Part shown: piece after piece, positions 1 to 7,269 of the stretch | Numbering within the stretch: position 1 is the first letter of the stretch | Layout: each line of letters starts with the position of its first letter | Assembly: GCF_937920075.1 (NCBI RefSeq) | Contig: NZ_CALETI010000138.1 | Location: 1-12,858 of the forward strand | Source: an uncultured Agitococcus sp. | GTDB lineage: Bacteria; Pseudomonadota; Gammaproteobacteria; Pseudomonadales; Moraxellaceae | Length of the DNA stretch: 12,858 nucleotides | Reading direction: 5' to 3' | The notes under the pieces: generated by a model | Told to the model about the DNA's origin: nothing | Seen by the model: the letters and a program-made list of their open reading frames with translations, nothing else | The model's database searches: none | Program-made: the position numbers and the translations under genes

Positions 1-903
1 GGGGACGCCTTCCGCACGGAGGAGGGAGAGGAGCTCCCGCAGACAATAAGTGAAAAGGGAGAGATCTCCCCTGACCTCTTTTATCAAAGCATTTATTAAC
101 AACGTATCTTTTTGGAAACGAAGCTCAAAATCTCTTGAGTATATCGGGCTTGATATATTTTCTTCTTCTATAGAAAAATAGACTCCAGGCACGGGAATTA
201 CTGGAATTACATATGATAGAACCTTAGCTAAATTATAGGATAACGGGCGACGCCCTGTCTCCATATCATGGAAAGAAAAATTGAAGCTTCCTGAGCTACC
301 GTAGAATTTAGGTGACAACGTGAATTTTTTCGAAATAGAATTAGATTCTAAAGATATCTGAAGGAATGATGAGAATGAAGACAGCTCTTTTTCGAGCGCG
401 ATAGTCAAATATGCGGACGCCCCTCTCTGGAACAGGTCTTGCAGGACCGATTCAAACGATTTGCATGCGCTTTTAAAACGGTTAATAGACCCAACTGGAG
501 CGGTGCCCTTATCAAAGTCGATATGAGAACGAAATTCAGAATAAGACCTCACTAAGCTCGATAACGCAATAGCTAGCGGAACATATACTTTTGCAGAAAC
601 ACTCCGCGCGTTATCAAGATAAGAGTCACGAATTTTTTGCTCATAAGCCATCAAAATCGTTTTCATGTCCTCTTCTTTAATAGCAGGCTCTTTTTTGGCA
701 TAAGCGTCCTGAAAGCCTTTGTTATAGCTTTTTGCATCTAAATTAGGCACTTGATTAGACATTGATTTAGCAGTCATATAACCAATACTGTAAGCTGCTT
801 TAGCATCTTCACTTTCTAATTTTTTTGGGGGTGGTTTTGGGCCATCACAAGCAGCTAATAAAACGGCGGCACTGATACTGGCAGCTAATAATAATTTATT
901 CAT
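1..903 (-). CDS. Lipoprotein with FKBP-type PPIase N-terminal domain, chimeric and partial
   Basis: The frame starts with ATG at 903 (AGGA upstream) and stays open for 301 codons to the window edge, so the C-terminus is missing. Residues 1-19 are a lipoprotein signal ending in the lipobox LAAC. Asp follows the Cys, which in E. coli means inner-membrane retention. A proline/lysine linker follows. Residues about 31-90 (AAYSIGYMTAK, then FQDAYAKKEPAIKEEDMKTI) match the N-terminal dimerisation domain of FkpA/Mip prolyl isomerases. In that family a linker helix and a catalytic FKBP domain of about 110 residues should follow. Instead, from about residue 90-95 (near base 620-635) the frame becomes a serine-rich sequence I do not recognise, with none of the FKBP core motifs. 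Codon choice also shifts there, with AGA/AGG/CGG Arg and more TCT, CTC and GAG. The first part is a confident domain call. The rest is either acquired DNA or an assembly junction, and its coding status is uncertain. Confidence 0.6.
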   Translation of the reverse strand, partial: MNKLLLAASISAAVLLAACDGPKPPPKKLESEDAKAAYSIGYMTAKSMSNQVPNLDAKSYNKGFQDAYAKKEPAIKEEDMKTILMAYEQKIRDSYLDNARSVSAKVYVPLAIALSSLVRSYSEFRSHIDFDKGTAPVGSINRFKSACKSFESVLQDLFQRGASAYLTIALEKELSSFSSFLQISLESNSISKKFTLSPKFYGSSGSFNFSFHDMETGRRPLSYNLAKVLSYVIPVIPVPGVYFSIEEENISSPIYSRDFELRFQKDTLLINALIKEVRGDLSLFTYCLRELLSLLRAEGVP

Positions 904-975
904 TGAACGACATTCCTAAATATCTCAGGCTATAACAGCCCCTGATTAAAACAGAGCTTCTGAGTACAAAGCTCT

Positions 976-1009
976 AAAAATAAAAGGCGCAAAATACACG
1001 ATTCGCGCC
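976..1009 (-). terminator. Rho-independent terminator after the AI-2E family gene
   Basis: On the minus strand an 8-bp stem (GGCGC plus a G-U pair and two A-U pairs; arms 1002-1009 and 986-993, 8-base loop) is followed by a T-rich run, TTTTATTTTT, at 985-976. It lies about 30 bases past the stop codon of the AI-2E gene and upstream of the lipoprotein gene, so it separates their transcripts. Confidence 0.8.
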
Positions 1010-1038
1010 CTCTGAGCTAGTCTTGTTTACACAGATTA

Positions 1039-2082
1039 TTATAACTGGTGCAAATTACTGGGCTTTTGTTGTACTTGATCCCATCTATGCCATTCCGCTT
1101 TAAGCCACGCATAAAAAACTGGAGCTGCAACTACACCTACCAAACCTAACAATCGTTCCATGACCATCATACACAATAAAATTTCCCATGCTTTGGCATT
1201 AATTTGTGTGCCAACAATACGCGCATTAATAAAATACTCTAATTTATGCACCACAATTAAAAAACCTAATGCCGCTACCGCCACCGCAAAAGAATGACTT
1301 AAACTAATAATGGTAATGACGGTATTAGAAATTAAATTACCAACCACAGGTAATAAACCTGCGATAAACGTTACGGCAATTAGCGTTTTAATTAAAGGCA
1401 ACTGTACACCAAACATGGGCAAAACTACCGCCAAATAGATACCTGTTAATGTAGTATTTAAAGCAGATATTTTAACTTGGGCAATTGCCACCCGCCAAAA
1501 TGACTCACGTAGAGCTATCACCTGATTGAGTAAGTTTTGTGTCACAGTGCCAAAACTACTTGAGCGTGTGGCATCACTGACCGCAATTAACGCCCCTAAT
1601 AACACGCCAAACAAAGCCAAACCAATGCCTTTTAATGCCCCTAAACCAAAGGTGCCAATTTCAGTAGCATGGGTACGCAACCAATCACTGAGTTTTGTTA
1701 ATAAATCACTTTGTTGTGGAATAGCATTACTGATTTTTTCAGGTAACCATGAGCGTGCTGAATGTAAAATTTCACTCATTTTAATCATTAACTCATGGAC
1801 ATCGGTGGTTGCTTTGAGCATCGCATGAATACCTGCTCCTGCGCCAACCAACACTAACACGACTAACGCTGTGACCAAGCTTGTTGCTATCCATTTTGAG
1901 CGAATTGAGCGAATCCGCTCATCAACTATTTTGTCCGAAAAGCGCGTAACCAAACAAAAGGCTAATAATCCAGCATAAATCGGTACTAATAACCCTAATT
2001 TGACAGCAACTATAAAACCAATAGCTACTAGCACAAAGGACAGAAAACGCGCATTTTGTGATGAGGACAACCATGTGTTCAT
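1039..2082 (-). CDS. AI-2E family transporter (YdiK/PerM-like membrane protein)
   Basis: A 347-residue integral membrane protein of the AI-2E transporter family (PF01594), close to the usual length of about 350. Two hydrophobic helices near residues 12-45 are followed by another at about 66-88. A polar, amphipathic stretch follows (about 90-140), then a cluster of C-terminal membrane helices (about 145-330) rich in Gly, Leu and Val, as in the family. Members are inner-membrane proteins variously linked to autoinducer-2, small-solute or Na+/H+ transport. The substrate cannot be told from sequence. The ATG at 2082 lies 56 bases after the flavin monooxygenase stop, with only a weak ribosome site (GGAC) and no terminator between. 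Cotranscription with the monooxygenase gene is therefore likely, and a terminator follows at 1009-976. Confidence 0.85.
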   Translation of the reverse strand: MNTWLSSSQNARFLSFVLVAIGFIVAVKLGLLVPIYAGLLAFCLVTRFSDKIVDERIRSIRSKWIATSLVTALVVLVLVGAGAGIHAMLKATTDVHELMIKMSEILHSARSWLPEKISNAIPQQSDLLTKLSDWLRTHATEIGTFGLGALKGIGLALFGVLLGALIAVSDATRSSSFGTVTQNLLNQVIALRESFWRVAIAQVKISALNTTLTGIYLAVVLPMFGVQLPLIKTLIAVTFIAGLLPVVGNLISNTVITIISLSHSFAVAVAALGFLIVVHKLEYFINARIVGTQINAKAWEILLCMMVMERLLGLVGVVAAPVFYAWLKAEWHRWDQVQQKPSNLHQL

Positions 2083-2138
2083 ACACTAAGTCCATGAAAA
2101 AGAAATAAAACTCAGCTTAACATGATTATTTGTTAAGA

Positions 2139-3665
2139 TTATGTGATGATTTTCTGTTTTTTGGTACGCACACCTTTTTGATATTTTGCCCCGACTCGCT
2201 CATAATCATCATGATTAAAAAAGGCAGTACGTAAACGATATTCCCACGAAAAACCCGGCCATAGGGTTGAGTTTTTACCTTCTTTGGTTAAATACCAACT
2301 CTGGCAGCCTGTTGTCCAAACGGTATATTTCATTCGACGTTGAATCATTTTATTAAAACTATCTTGTGCTGATTTTTTAATATCTAAATATTTAAACGAA
2401 AGATCAAACAAGGTTTTGGTGTAGTTGAGGACATATTCTATTTGTCCTTCTAAATAGACTAATACTGAGGTATGCCCTGCTGCCGTATTTGGCCCCATCA
2501 ATAAACACAAATTAGGATAACCGTTAATATTAATGCCTTTATAGGCTTCACTACCTGTTGTCCATTCCGTCATTAACTGACGGTTATCTAAGCCTGTGAT
2601 TGGAAATGGACTACCTGCAACATTGACTTGAAAACCTGTGGCATACACAATGGCATCAACAGGATAATGTTCGCCTAATTGACTATGAATGCCTGTGCTA
2701 TCTATCTTTTTTATACCGTTGGTTACTAACTGAACATTATCACGCTGCATCGCTGGATAATAATCATTAGAAATCAGCATCCGCTTACAGCCCACTTTAT
2801 AATCTGGGGTTAATTTGCTACGCAAGGTATTGTCTTTAATGGTTTTTAAGTGCAACTCTCCCAACCATTGCATACTTTTTGCCAGTGGGCTATTCCAAAT
2901 TAAAGCCATCGACATGGCTTCTGCCCCCCAATAAATGCCATAACGTAAGGCTTTGCGTAAATTAGGATGATCGGCAAATTCTTGTTGTAAATGTGCCGAA
3001 AAATGCGTATCCCATTTAGGCATCACCCATGCAGGAGTTCGTTGAAACACCACTACTTGCGCTGCTGTTTTGGCCAATTCAGGAATCAATTGTATCGCAC
3101 TCGCACCTGTGCCAATCACAGCCACTTTTTTACCTGCATAATCAAAGCTTTCATGCCAACGTGCAGTGTGCATGATCTTACCTTGAAAGCTTTGTTGACC
3201 CTCAATGACAGGATAGCTTGGCTTGCTTAAACCACCATTGCCCATAATTAACAACCGACAGCGTACCGTACAACCATCAGCTAAAGTCACTGTCCATTCA
3301 CCTTTTGTTTCATTAAAACTGGCGTTGACTACTTCGGCATTAAATAAAGTTTTAGAAGCAAGTTTATGTTTTTGCGCACAATGTAATAAATATTTTTGAA
3401 TTTCTTTTTGGGGAGCAAAGGCTTTAGACCAATGGGGATTGGGTTCAAAAGAAAAAGAATATAAATGAGAAGGCACATCACACTCAGCACCAGGGTAAGT
3501 ATTATCGCGCCATGTTCCACCAAAGTTATTGGCTTGCTCTAATATTAAAAAATCATTAAAGCCTTTTTGCTGCAAACGAATGGCTGTGCCAATGCCCGCA
3601 AAACCAGAACCAACAATCACAATAGGGGTAAAAATATGGCGTTCAGGAAATTGTGCAGCACTCAT
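2139..3665 (-). CDS. Flavin-containing (Baeyer-Villiger-type) monooxygenase
   Basis: A 508-residue class B flavoprotein monooxygenase that uses FAD and NADPH to insert oxygen into ketones or to oxygenate heteroatoms; probably cytosolic. The FAD Rossmann motif GSGFAG is at residues 19-24 and GGTW with the following YPGAECD at 49-63. The fingerprint FQGKIMHTARW (159-169) fits the Baeyer-Villiger pattern FxGxxxHxxxW. The NADPH Rossmann motif GTGASA is at 184-189, and ATGF lies near the C-terminal third. I chose ATG 3665 over the upstream ATG at 3710. An AAGAG ribosome site sits just before 3665, and the extra 15 residues are unlike the family, whose Rossmann fold begins near residue 12-20. The PF10118 hydrolase gene upstream is on the same strand, a recurrent neighbour of such monooxygenases. 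The substrate is unknown; a long-chain or lipid-derived ketone is a guess. Confidence 0.9.
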   Translation of the reverse strand: MSAAQFPERHIFTPIVIVGSGFAGIGTAIRLQQKGFNDFLILEQANNFGGTWRDNTYPGAECDVPSHLYSFSFEPNPHWSKAFAPQKEIQKYLLHCAQKHKLASKTLFNAEVVNASFNETKGEWTVTLADGCTVRCRLLIMGNGGLSKPSYPVIEGQQSFQGKIMHTARWHESFDYAGKKVAVIGTGASAIQLIPELAKTAAQVVVFQRTPAWVMPKWDTHFSAHLQQEFADHPNLRKALRYGIYWGAEAMSMALIWNSPLAKSMQWLGELHLKTIKDNTLRSKLTPDYKVGCKRMLISNDYYPAMQRDNVQLVTNGIKKIDSTGIHSQLGEHYPVDAIVYATGFQVNVAGSPFPITGLDNRQLMTEWTTGSEAYKGININGYPNLCLLMGPNTAAGHTSVLVYLEGQIEYVLNYTKTLFDLSFKYLDIKKSAQDSFNKMIQRRMKYTVWTTGCQSWYLTKEGKNSTLWPGFSWEYRLRTAFFNHDDYERVGAKYQKGVRTKKQKIIT

Positions 3666-3731
3666 TATTAACACTCTTCTTTTTGGACTGACGCAATTAT
3701 TTAACAGCAATGCGTCCTTCGTTATTCTTAT

Positions 3732-3760
3732 AAAAACAAAAAGGCGGGAAATTCCCGCCT
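3732..3760 (-). terminator. Rho-independent terminator after the PF10118 gene
   Basis: A GC-rich perfect stem, GGCGGGA / TCCCGCC (arms 3753-3759 and 3743-3749, 3-base loop, extendable by one A-T pair), is followed on the minus strand by TTTTTGTTTTT (3742-3732). It starts about 20 bases past the hydrolase stop codon and lies between that gene and the monooxygenase. The monooxygenase therefore depends on readthrough or on its own weak promoter in 3666-3731. Confidence 0.9.
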
Positions 3761-3779
3761 GTAGATTAACGCTTATCTA

Positions 3780-4643
3780 TTAAGCTGCCAATGATTTTTT
3801 ATCACCTAAATATTGCTTCAACAAAGTTAAACCTTTTTCTCTTAGCTCAGTACTATCTCTCTGATTAGGATGAAAATTAGGGCTATAATAAGCCAAATAA
3901 TGTGGCAACATTCCCCTAAAAAAGCCTTTGCGTCCAATCAATTTATTTAAACCTTTGGCTATAGCCTTAATATTACGTTGTTCACCAGAGGCTCTTAATA
4001 ATTGAACGGTATGTAAACCTGTAAAAAAGCTAAATAAAATCGTAGTTGCCGCCATTTCACTGGTGCGCGTCCAATAATTACCTACCGTCGCCTGATAAAC
4101 ATCATAAGCAACAGCTTTATGTTCACTCTCTTCAATTGCATGCCATAACCATAATGGTTTTAAACGCTCATCAATACCATCTAAAAATTCGGGATGCTCC
4201 AAAATCATTTCGGCAAACATCGCAGTAAAATGTTCTAAAGCACAGGTTTTGGCCAACATACGTTGCTTAGAAAGATTTTTTTCTTCAAAAGCAATCGCAT
4301 TTTTTACAAATTGATCAATTTGGGCAATAGGTAAACCTTTACGTGCCATAAATTCATTAAACGCTTGATGCTCTTTGCCATGATGAGCTTCTTGACCAAT
4401 AAAAGCGCGAATTTCTTTTTGCAACACAGGGTCTGTCACTTGGTCTTGATAATGACGCACCGCACGCATAAACATCCGTTCGCCCTCAGGAAACACACAA
4501 GACAAACCCGTTAATAACATGGTCAGCATGGGGTTATTATCAAACCAATATTTGGGAATTGCATCATCAAATTCAAAGTCCATACGACGTACGGGAATAT
4601 TAGCTGTACCTACTGGCGTGACTGTGCTTGCATAGTTTGACAT
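3780..4643 (-). CDS. PF10118 family predicted metal-dependent hydrolase, ferritin-like
   Basis: A 287-residue protein of the Metal_hydrol family (PF10118, COG3687), full length. It is helical with a repeated Glu/His pattern like a di-metal ferritin-like four-helix bundle: E55 in PEGER, E85 and H88 in QEAHHGKEH, E137 and H138 in LEHF, E145, and E171/E174/H175 in EESEH. From this I infer a carboxylate-bridged, probably di-iron, centre. The family is annotated as hydrolase, but no reaction is well established. The start at 4643 is backed by an AGAGGTG ribosome site 6 bases upstream. It is the first gene of the leftward block; the second is a flavin monooxygenase, and this pairing recurs in proteobacteria and actinobacteria. 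That suggests a joint role in oxidising or processing lipid-like or hydrophobic substrates, which is inference only. The dyad at 4681-4696 lies just upstream. Confidence 0.85.
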   Translation of the reverse strand: MSNYASTVTPVGTANIPVRRMDFEFDDAIPKYWFDNNPMLTMLLTGLSCVFPEGERMFMRAVRHYQDQVTDPVLQKEIRAFIGQEAHHGKEHQAFNEFMARKGLPIAQIDQFVKNAIAFEEKNLSKQRMLAKTCALEHFTAMFAEMILEHPEFLDGIDERLKPLWLWHAIEESEHKAVAYDVYQATVGNYWTRTSEMAATTILFSFFTGLHTVQLLRASGEQRNIKAIAKGLNKLIGRKGFFRGMLPHYLAYYSPNFHPNQRDSTELREKGLTLLKQYLGDKKSLAA

Positions 4644-4680
4644 TTTACACCTCTGAACAATGTTATACTTGTGTCTATGA

Positions 4681-4696
4681 TTGCAGTATCCTGCAA
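4681..4696. promoter_or_regulatory. Perfect dyad between divergent genes, candidate operator
   Basis: TTGCAG and CTGCAA form a perfect 6-bp inverted repeat around a 4-base centre, in the 120-base gap between the PF10118 gene (minus) and the spermidine-synthase-like gene (plus). On the minus strand a TATAAC -10-like box sits at 4667-4662. The dyad covers the zone where a -35 would lie, and no good -35 is visible at normal spacing. This fits binding by a dimeric regulator (activator or repressor). The regulator is unknown and none is encoded nearby. Confidence 0.4.
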
Positions 4697-4763
4697 ACTC
4701 TCCTTTAACGTAATAGACTATCGTGCCAAGTTACAAGTCATATTAGGCCAAACCTGATTTCTT

Positions 4764-5510
4764 ATGCATAAAAAAACTGAACTTTATACTTTTGAAACCA
4801 AGAACACGATTGCCCTTCAATTTAATCATGATGCGATTCAAAGTGTGATGCGCAAAAGTGATCCTTTTGCTTTAGAGTTTGAATACACTCAAGCAATGAT
4901 GGCTTTTTTACCTTTGTATGAACAAATTGACCACTTACTATTAATTGGTTTGGGCGGTGGCTCTTTATCCAAATTTTGTTATAAACAATTACCCGATAGC
5001 AAAATAACGACGGTTGAAATCAGCGCGGACGTGATTAGTCATCGGCAATTATTTCAAGTACCTGCTAATAACAAACGCTTTAAAGTGTTAGAGGCTGATG
5101 GTGCAATTTATGTGCAAAACAAAGTTGATTTTTGCCAAGTGATTTTATTGGATGCTTATGATGGTGAAGGAATGCCTGATGCTTTTGACGAACAATTTTA
5201 CCAATACTGTTATCAAGCGTTACATGAACAAGGCGTGTTAGTCGTCAACTTGTGGCGTAAAGATGCCTATTTTCGCCGTAATCTTGACCGCATCCACCGT
5301 AGCTTTAATGAAAAAACCATTACCTTAAAATGTCAAAGTGGCAATGAAATTGTCTTTGCCTTTAAAAATAAACAGTTAGCCGAATTTGATGAGGTATGGA
5401 AGCAAGCGTTAATTTGGCAAAAACAGACTCAAATTAACTTTCCACAATTTTTAGAAGAGTTGGTTTTAAGTCCAAAAAATACATGGTTTTATAATGGACG
5501 TGCCGATTAA
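4764..5510 (+). CDS. Spermidine synthase-like (aminopropyltransferase/methyltransferase fold) protein
   Basis: A 248-residue Rossmann-fold protein of the polyamine aminopropyltransferase superfamily (PF01564-like). The nucleotide-binding loop GLGGGSL is at residues 62-68, and the acidic end of strand 2 is E85 in TTVEIS. EADGAIYV (110-117) corresponds to the adenine-contacting Asp region, and DAYDGEG (130-136) occupies the position of the catalytic DxxD-type motif (D(C/S)TDP in true spermidine synthases). The first Asp and a second Asp three residues on are kept, but the following TDP is lost. True spermidine synthase activity is therefore doubtful; this matches the many orphan family members of unknown substrate. 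The N-terminal domain is shortened compared with SpeE (about 288 residues). There is no clear ribosome site before ATG 4764. The stop overlaps the start of the MATE gene (TAATG), so the two are translationally coupled. Confidence 0.8.
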   Translation: MHKKTELYTFETKNTIALQFNHDAIQSVMRKSDPFALEFEYTQAMMAFLPLYEQIDHLLLIGLGGGSLSKFCYKQLPDSKITTVEISADVISHRQLFQVPANNKRFKVLEADGAIYVQNKVDFCQVILLDAYDGEGMPDAFDEQFYQYCYQALHEQGVLVVNLWRKDAYFRRNLDRIHRSFNEKTITLKCQSGNEIVFAFKNKQLAEFDEVWKQALIWQKQTQINFPQFLEELVLSPKNTWFYNGRAD

Positions 5511-6874
5511 TGCAAAACTCTACATGGCGTGATGAATTAACTGCACTCAAAACCCTAATGGCGCCGATTTTAATCACCCAACTTGCCCAAGCGGGCTATG
5601 GTTTTATTGATACGGTGATGGCTGGCCAAGTTTCCCCTTTAGACTTATCAGCAGTGGCCATTGGCTCTAGTGTTTGGCTGCCATTATTTTTATTAATTTC
5701 GGGCATTGTCATGGCCACCACCCCTTTAGTTGCTGCGGCTTATGGAGCAAAACAATTTAGCGAGATTCCACGCATTACTCACCAAGCCTTATGGTTGGGT
5801 TTAGGCATTGGTTTGTTGGGGATGTTGGTTATTCAACATATTAGTTTTATTTTTCCTTTATTAGATGTGCCAGCCCATTTACAAGCCAAAACTGAGCTGT
5901 ATTTACAGGGGGTGTCTTTTGGCATGCCTGCGGTAGCCATTTTTTGCGTATTACGCTTTTATAGCGAAGCTTTAGGCCACACCAAACCGATTATGTTGAT
6001 TAGTCTTTTAGGGATTTTATTAAACATTCCTGCCAACTATGCATTTATTTATGGCTGGTGGTTTATTCCCAAAATGGGCGGTGCGGGTTGTGGTTGGGCT
6101 ACTGCTATTGTCATGACAGCAATGATGTTGGTTTTGTTGGCTTATGTGTTATGGTCAAATTCCTTTAAACAAACCCGTTTATTACAGCATTATTTTAAAC
6201 CCCATTTAGCCACCATTTGGCAAATTAGCAAATTAGGTGTGCCGATTGGTGCAGCGATTTTTTTTGAAGTAAGTTTATTTTCATGTATTGCGGTGTTGGT
6301 TAGCCCTTTAGGTGAATTGTTTGTAGCAGCTCATCAGGTGGCTTTATCAGTGACTTCGATGCTGTTTATGGTGCCATTAAGTTTAGCGATTAGCATGACC
6401 ATTCGCGTCGGTCAGGCTTATGGTCGCAAAGATATTCACGGCATTTTATTAACACGACAAGTTGGCTTTATCACCACGACAACGATTGCTTGCTGTTCTG
6501 CGTTGTTTATTATTTTTTGTAGTGATTACATTACACGTTTATATACGCCCGACAGCCAAGTGCAAAAAATTGCTGCGGAGTTATTGTTATTTGCCGCGGC
6601 TTATCAAATTTTTGATGCTTTACAAGTGGGTGCAGCAGGTTGTTTACGGGGCATTCAAAATACGCGTAGCCCAATGATTATGACGCTGATTGCTTATTGG
6701 ATTGTAGCTTTGCCTGTTGGCTATGGCTTAGCCATGTGGCCATTATGGCATGGCCAAGCGTTAGGTGTTTACGGCTTTTGGGTGGGTTTGGTCGTTGGTT
6801 TAGGCGTGGCTTGTGGCTTATTAAATTGGCGGTTAAATAGTAGTTTAAAGCGACTCAAAAAACTGTGGTCTTAG
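5510..6874 (+). CDS. MATE family multidrug/cation efflux transporter (NorM-like)
   Basis: A 454-residue inner-membrane protein of the multidrug and toxic compound extrusion family (two MatE domains, about residues 15-175 and 235-400; twelve predicted helices). N-terminal signatures include PILITQLAQAGYGFIDTVMAG and the helix containing TPLVAAAYGA. The second half repeats the pattern with AAHQVALSVTSMLFMVPLSLA and RVGQAYGR. It exports cationic compounds in exchange for Na+ or H+; the substrate is not readable from sequence. It starts within the stop codon of the upstream spermidine-synthase-like gene (TAATG, one shared base), so the exporter probably depends on translation of that gene. Its stop (TAG 6872-6874) overlaps by four bases the stop of the convergent tusA. 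No terminator is visible between them. Confidence 0.93.
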   Translation: MQNSTWRDELTALKTLMAPILITQLAQAGYGFIDTVMAGQVSPLDLSAVAIGSSVWLPLFLLISGIVMATTPLVAAAYGAKQFSEIPRITHQALWLGLGIGLLGMLVIQHISFIFPLLDVPAHLQAKTELYLQGVSFGMPAVAIFCVLRFYSEALGHTKPIMLISLLGILLNIPANYAFIYGWWFIPKMGGAGCGWATAIVMTAMMLVLLAYVLWSNSFKQTRLLQHYFKPHLATIWQISKLGVPIGAAIFFEVSLFSCIAVLVSPLGELFVAAHQVALSVTSMLFMVPLSLAISMTIRVGQAYGRKDIHGILLTRQVGFITTTTIACCSALFIIFCSDYITRLYTPDSQVQKIAAELLLFAAAYQIFDALQVGAAGCLRGIQNTRSPMIMTLIAYWIVALPVGYGLAMWPLWHGQALGVYGFWVGLVVGLGVACGLLNWRLNSSLKRLKKLWS

Positions 6875-7110
6875 TTACCCTTTTCAATTACATAATAAAA
6901 CTCGCCATTATCTTGTACGGTTTGTTCTACCAAACGATGACGTAAAAACTGGCAAAACTTAGGAATATCGCGTTGTGTTGAGGGGTCTGTGGCATAAACT
7001 GCTAACAGCTCTCCTGCCTGCATTTGACGAACGATTTTATGTAGCATCATCACAGGTTCTGGACAGTTTAAACCACGCGCATCTAATTGATGTTTAATTT
7101 CTAAAGTCAT
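6871..7110 (-). CDS. tusA: Sulfurtransferase TusA family protein
   Basis: A small cytosolic sulfur carrier of 79 residues (E. coli TusA has 81). The family signature LDARGLNCPEPVMMLHK carries the persulfide-forming cysteine, C16, in the CPEP motif. The rest, with DPSTQRDIPKFCQFL, follows E. coli TusA (DPATTRDIPGFC) almost position by position. TusA accepts sulfur from IscS and passes it on for tRNA 2-thiouridine synthesis, or in sulfur oxidisers as part of dissimilatory pathways. Nothing here decides between the roles. I chose ATG 7110, preceded by AGAG, over the ATG at 7188. The latter adds 26 basic residues absent from the family and reads into the palindromic repeat. The gene lies downstream of the AmpG-like gene on the same strand, but the repeat at 7161-7234 intervenes. 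Confidence 0.92.
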   Translation of the reverse strand: MTLEIKHQLDARGLNCPEPVMMLHKIVRQMQAGELLAVYATDPSTQRDIPKFCQFLRHRLVEQTVQDNGEFYYVIEKGN

Positions 7111-7160
7111 CGTTTTCTCTTTTCGCAGGCTTTTAGCCAATTTTCTCGTCAAAAAAAATC

Positions 7161-7234
7161 GTAGAATGGGTTGACGTAGGAAACCCATTATTTATCAAGA
7201 TGCTTGATGGGTTTCGTTCCTCAACCTATCCTAC
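7161..7234. repeat. Cruciform-type palindromic element (REP/MITE-like)
   Basis: The two ends GTAGAATGGGTTGA (7161-7174) and TCAACCTATCCTAC (7221-7234) are inverted copies, and the inner AAACCCAT (7181-7188) pairs with ATGGGTTT (7207-7214). Together the arms form an imperfect stem of about 28 bp around a short centre. Each arm is also a hairpin on its own: AATGGGTT / AACCCATT at 7165-7189, and a weaker one at about 7207-7229. It fills the gap between the AmpG-like gene and tusA. Read leftward, the first arm is followed by a run of T (7158-7151), so it may also stop or attenuate transcription before tusA. The sequence resembles dispersed GGGTTTCG..CAACCC repeats I recall from other gammaproteobacteria; copy number cannot be checked here. 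Confidence 0.75.
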
Positions 7235-7269
7235 TAAAAACTCTCTCTTTTACAGAGCGATGGATTTCT

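Noticed and set aside
1..99. Plus-strand open frame at the window edge ending TAA at 97-99
   Set aside because: Only 32 codons and no recognisable sequence. The minus-strand frame is open through the whole region, so this could be chance; it would matter only if a gene enters from the left.
1526..1828. Plus-strand open frame of 100 codons
   Set aside because: It lies wholly inside the AI-2E gene on the other strand, has no ribosome site and resembles no family.
3690..3716. GACGCA / TGCGTC 6-bp inverted repeat before the monooxygenase start
   Set aside because: Short stem and 15-base loop with no T run; within what chance allows.
3329..3783. Minus frame at 3329-3523 and plus frame at 3529-3783
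   Set aside because: Both are shadows of the flavin monooxygenase and the adjacent terminator region; the low-complexity translations show no domain features.
7161..7234. CRISPR or IS terminal repeats
   Set aside because: There is a single palindromic unit, no spacer-repeat periodicity, no transposase frame between the arms and no obvious target-site duplication.
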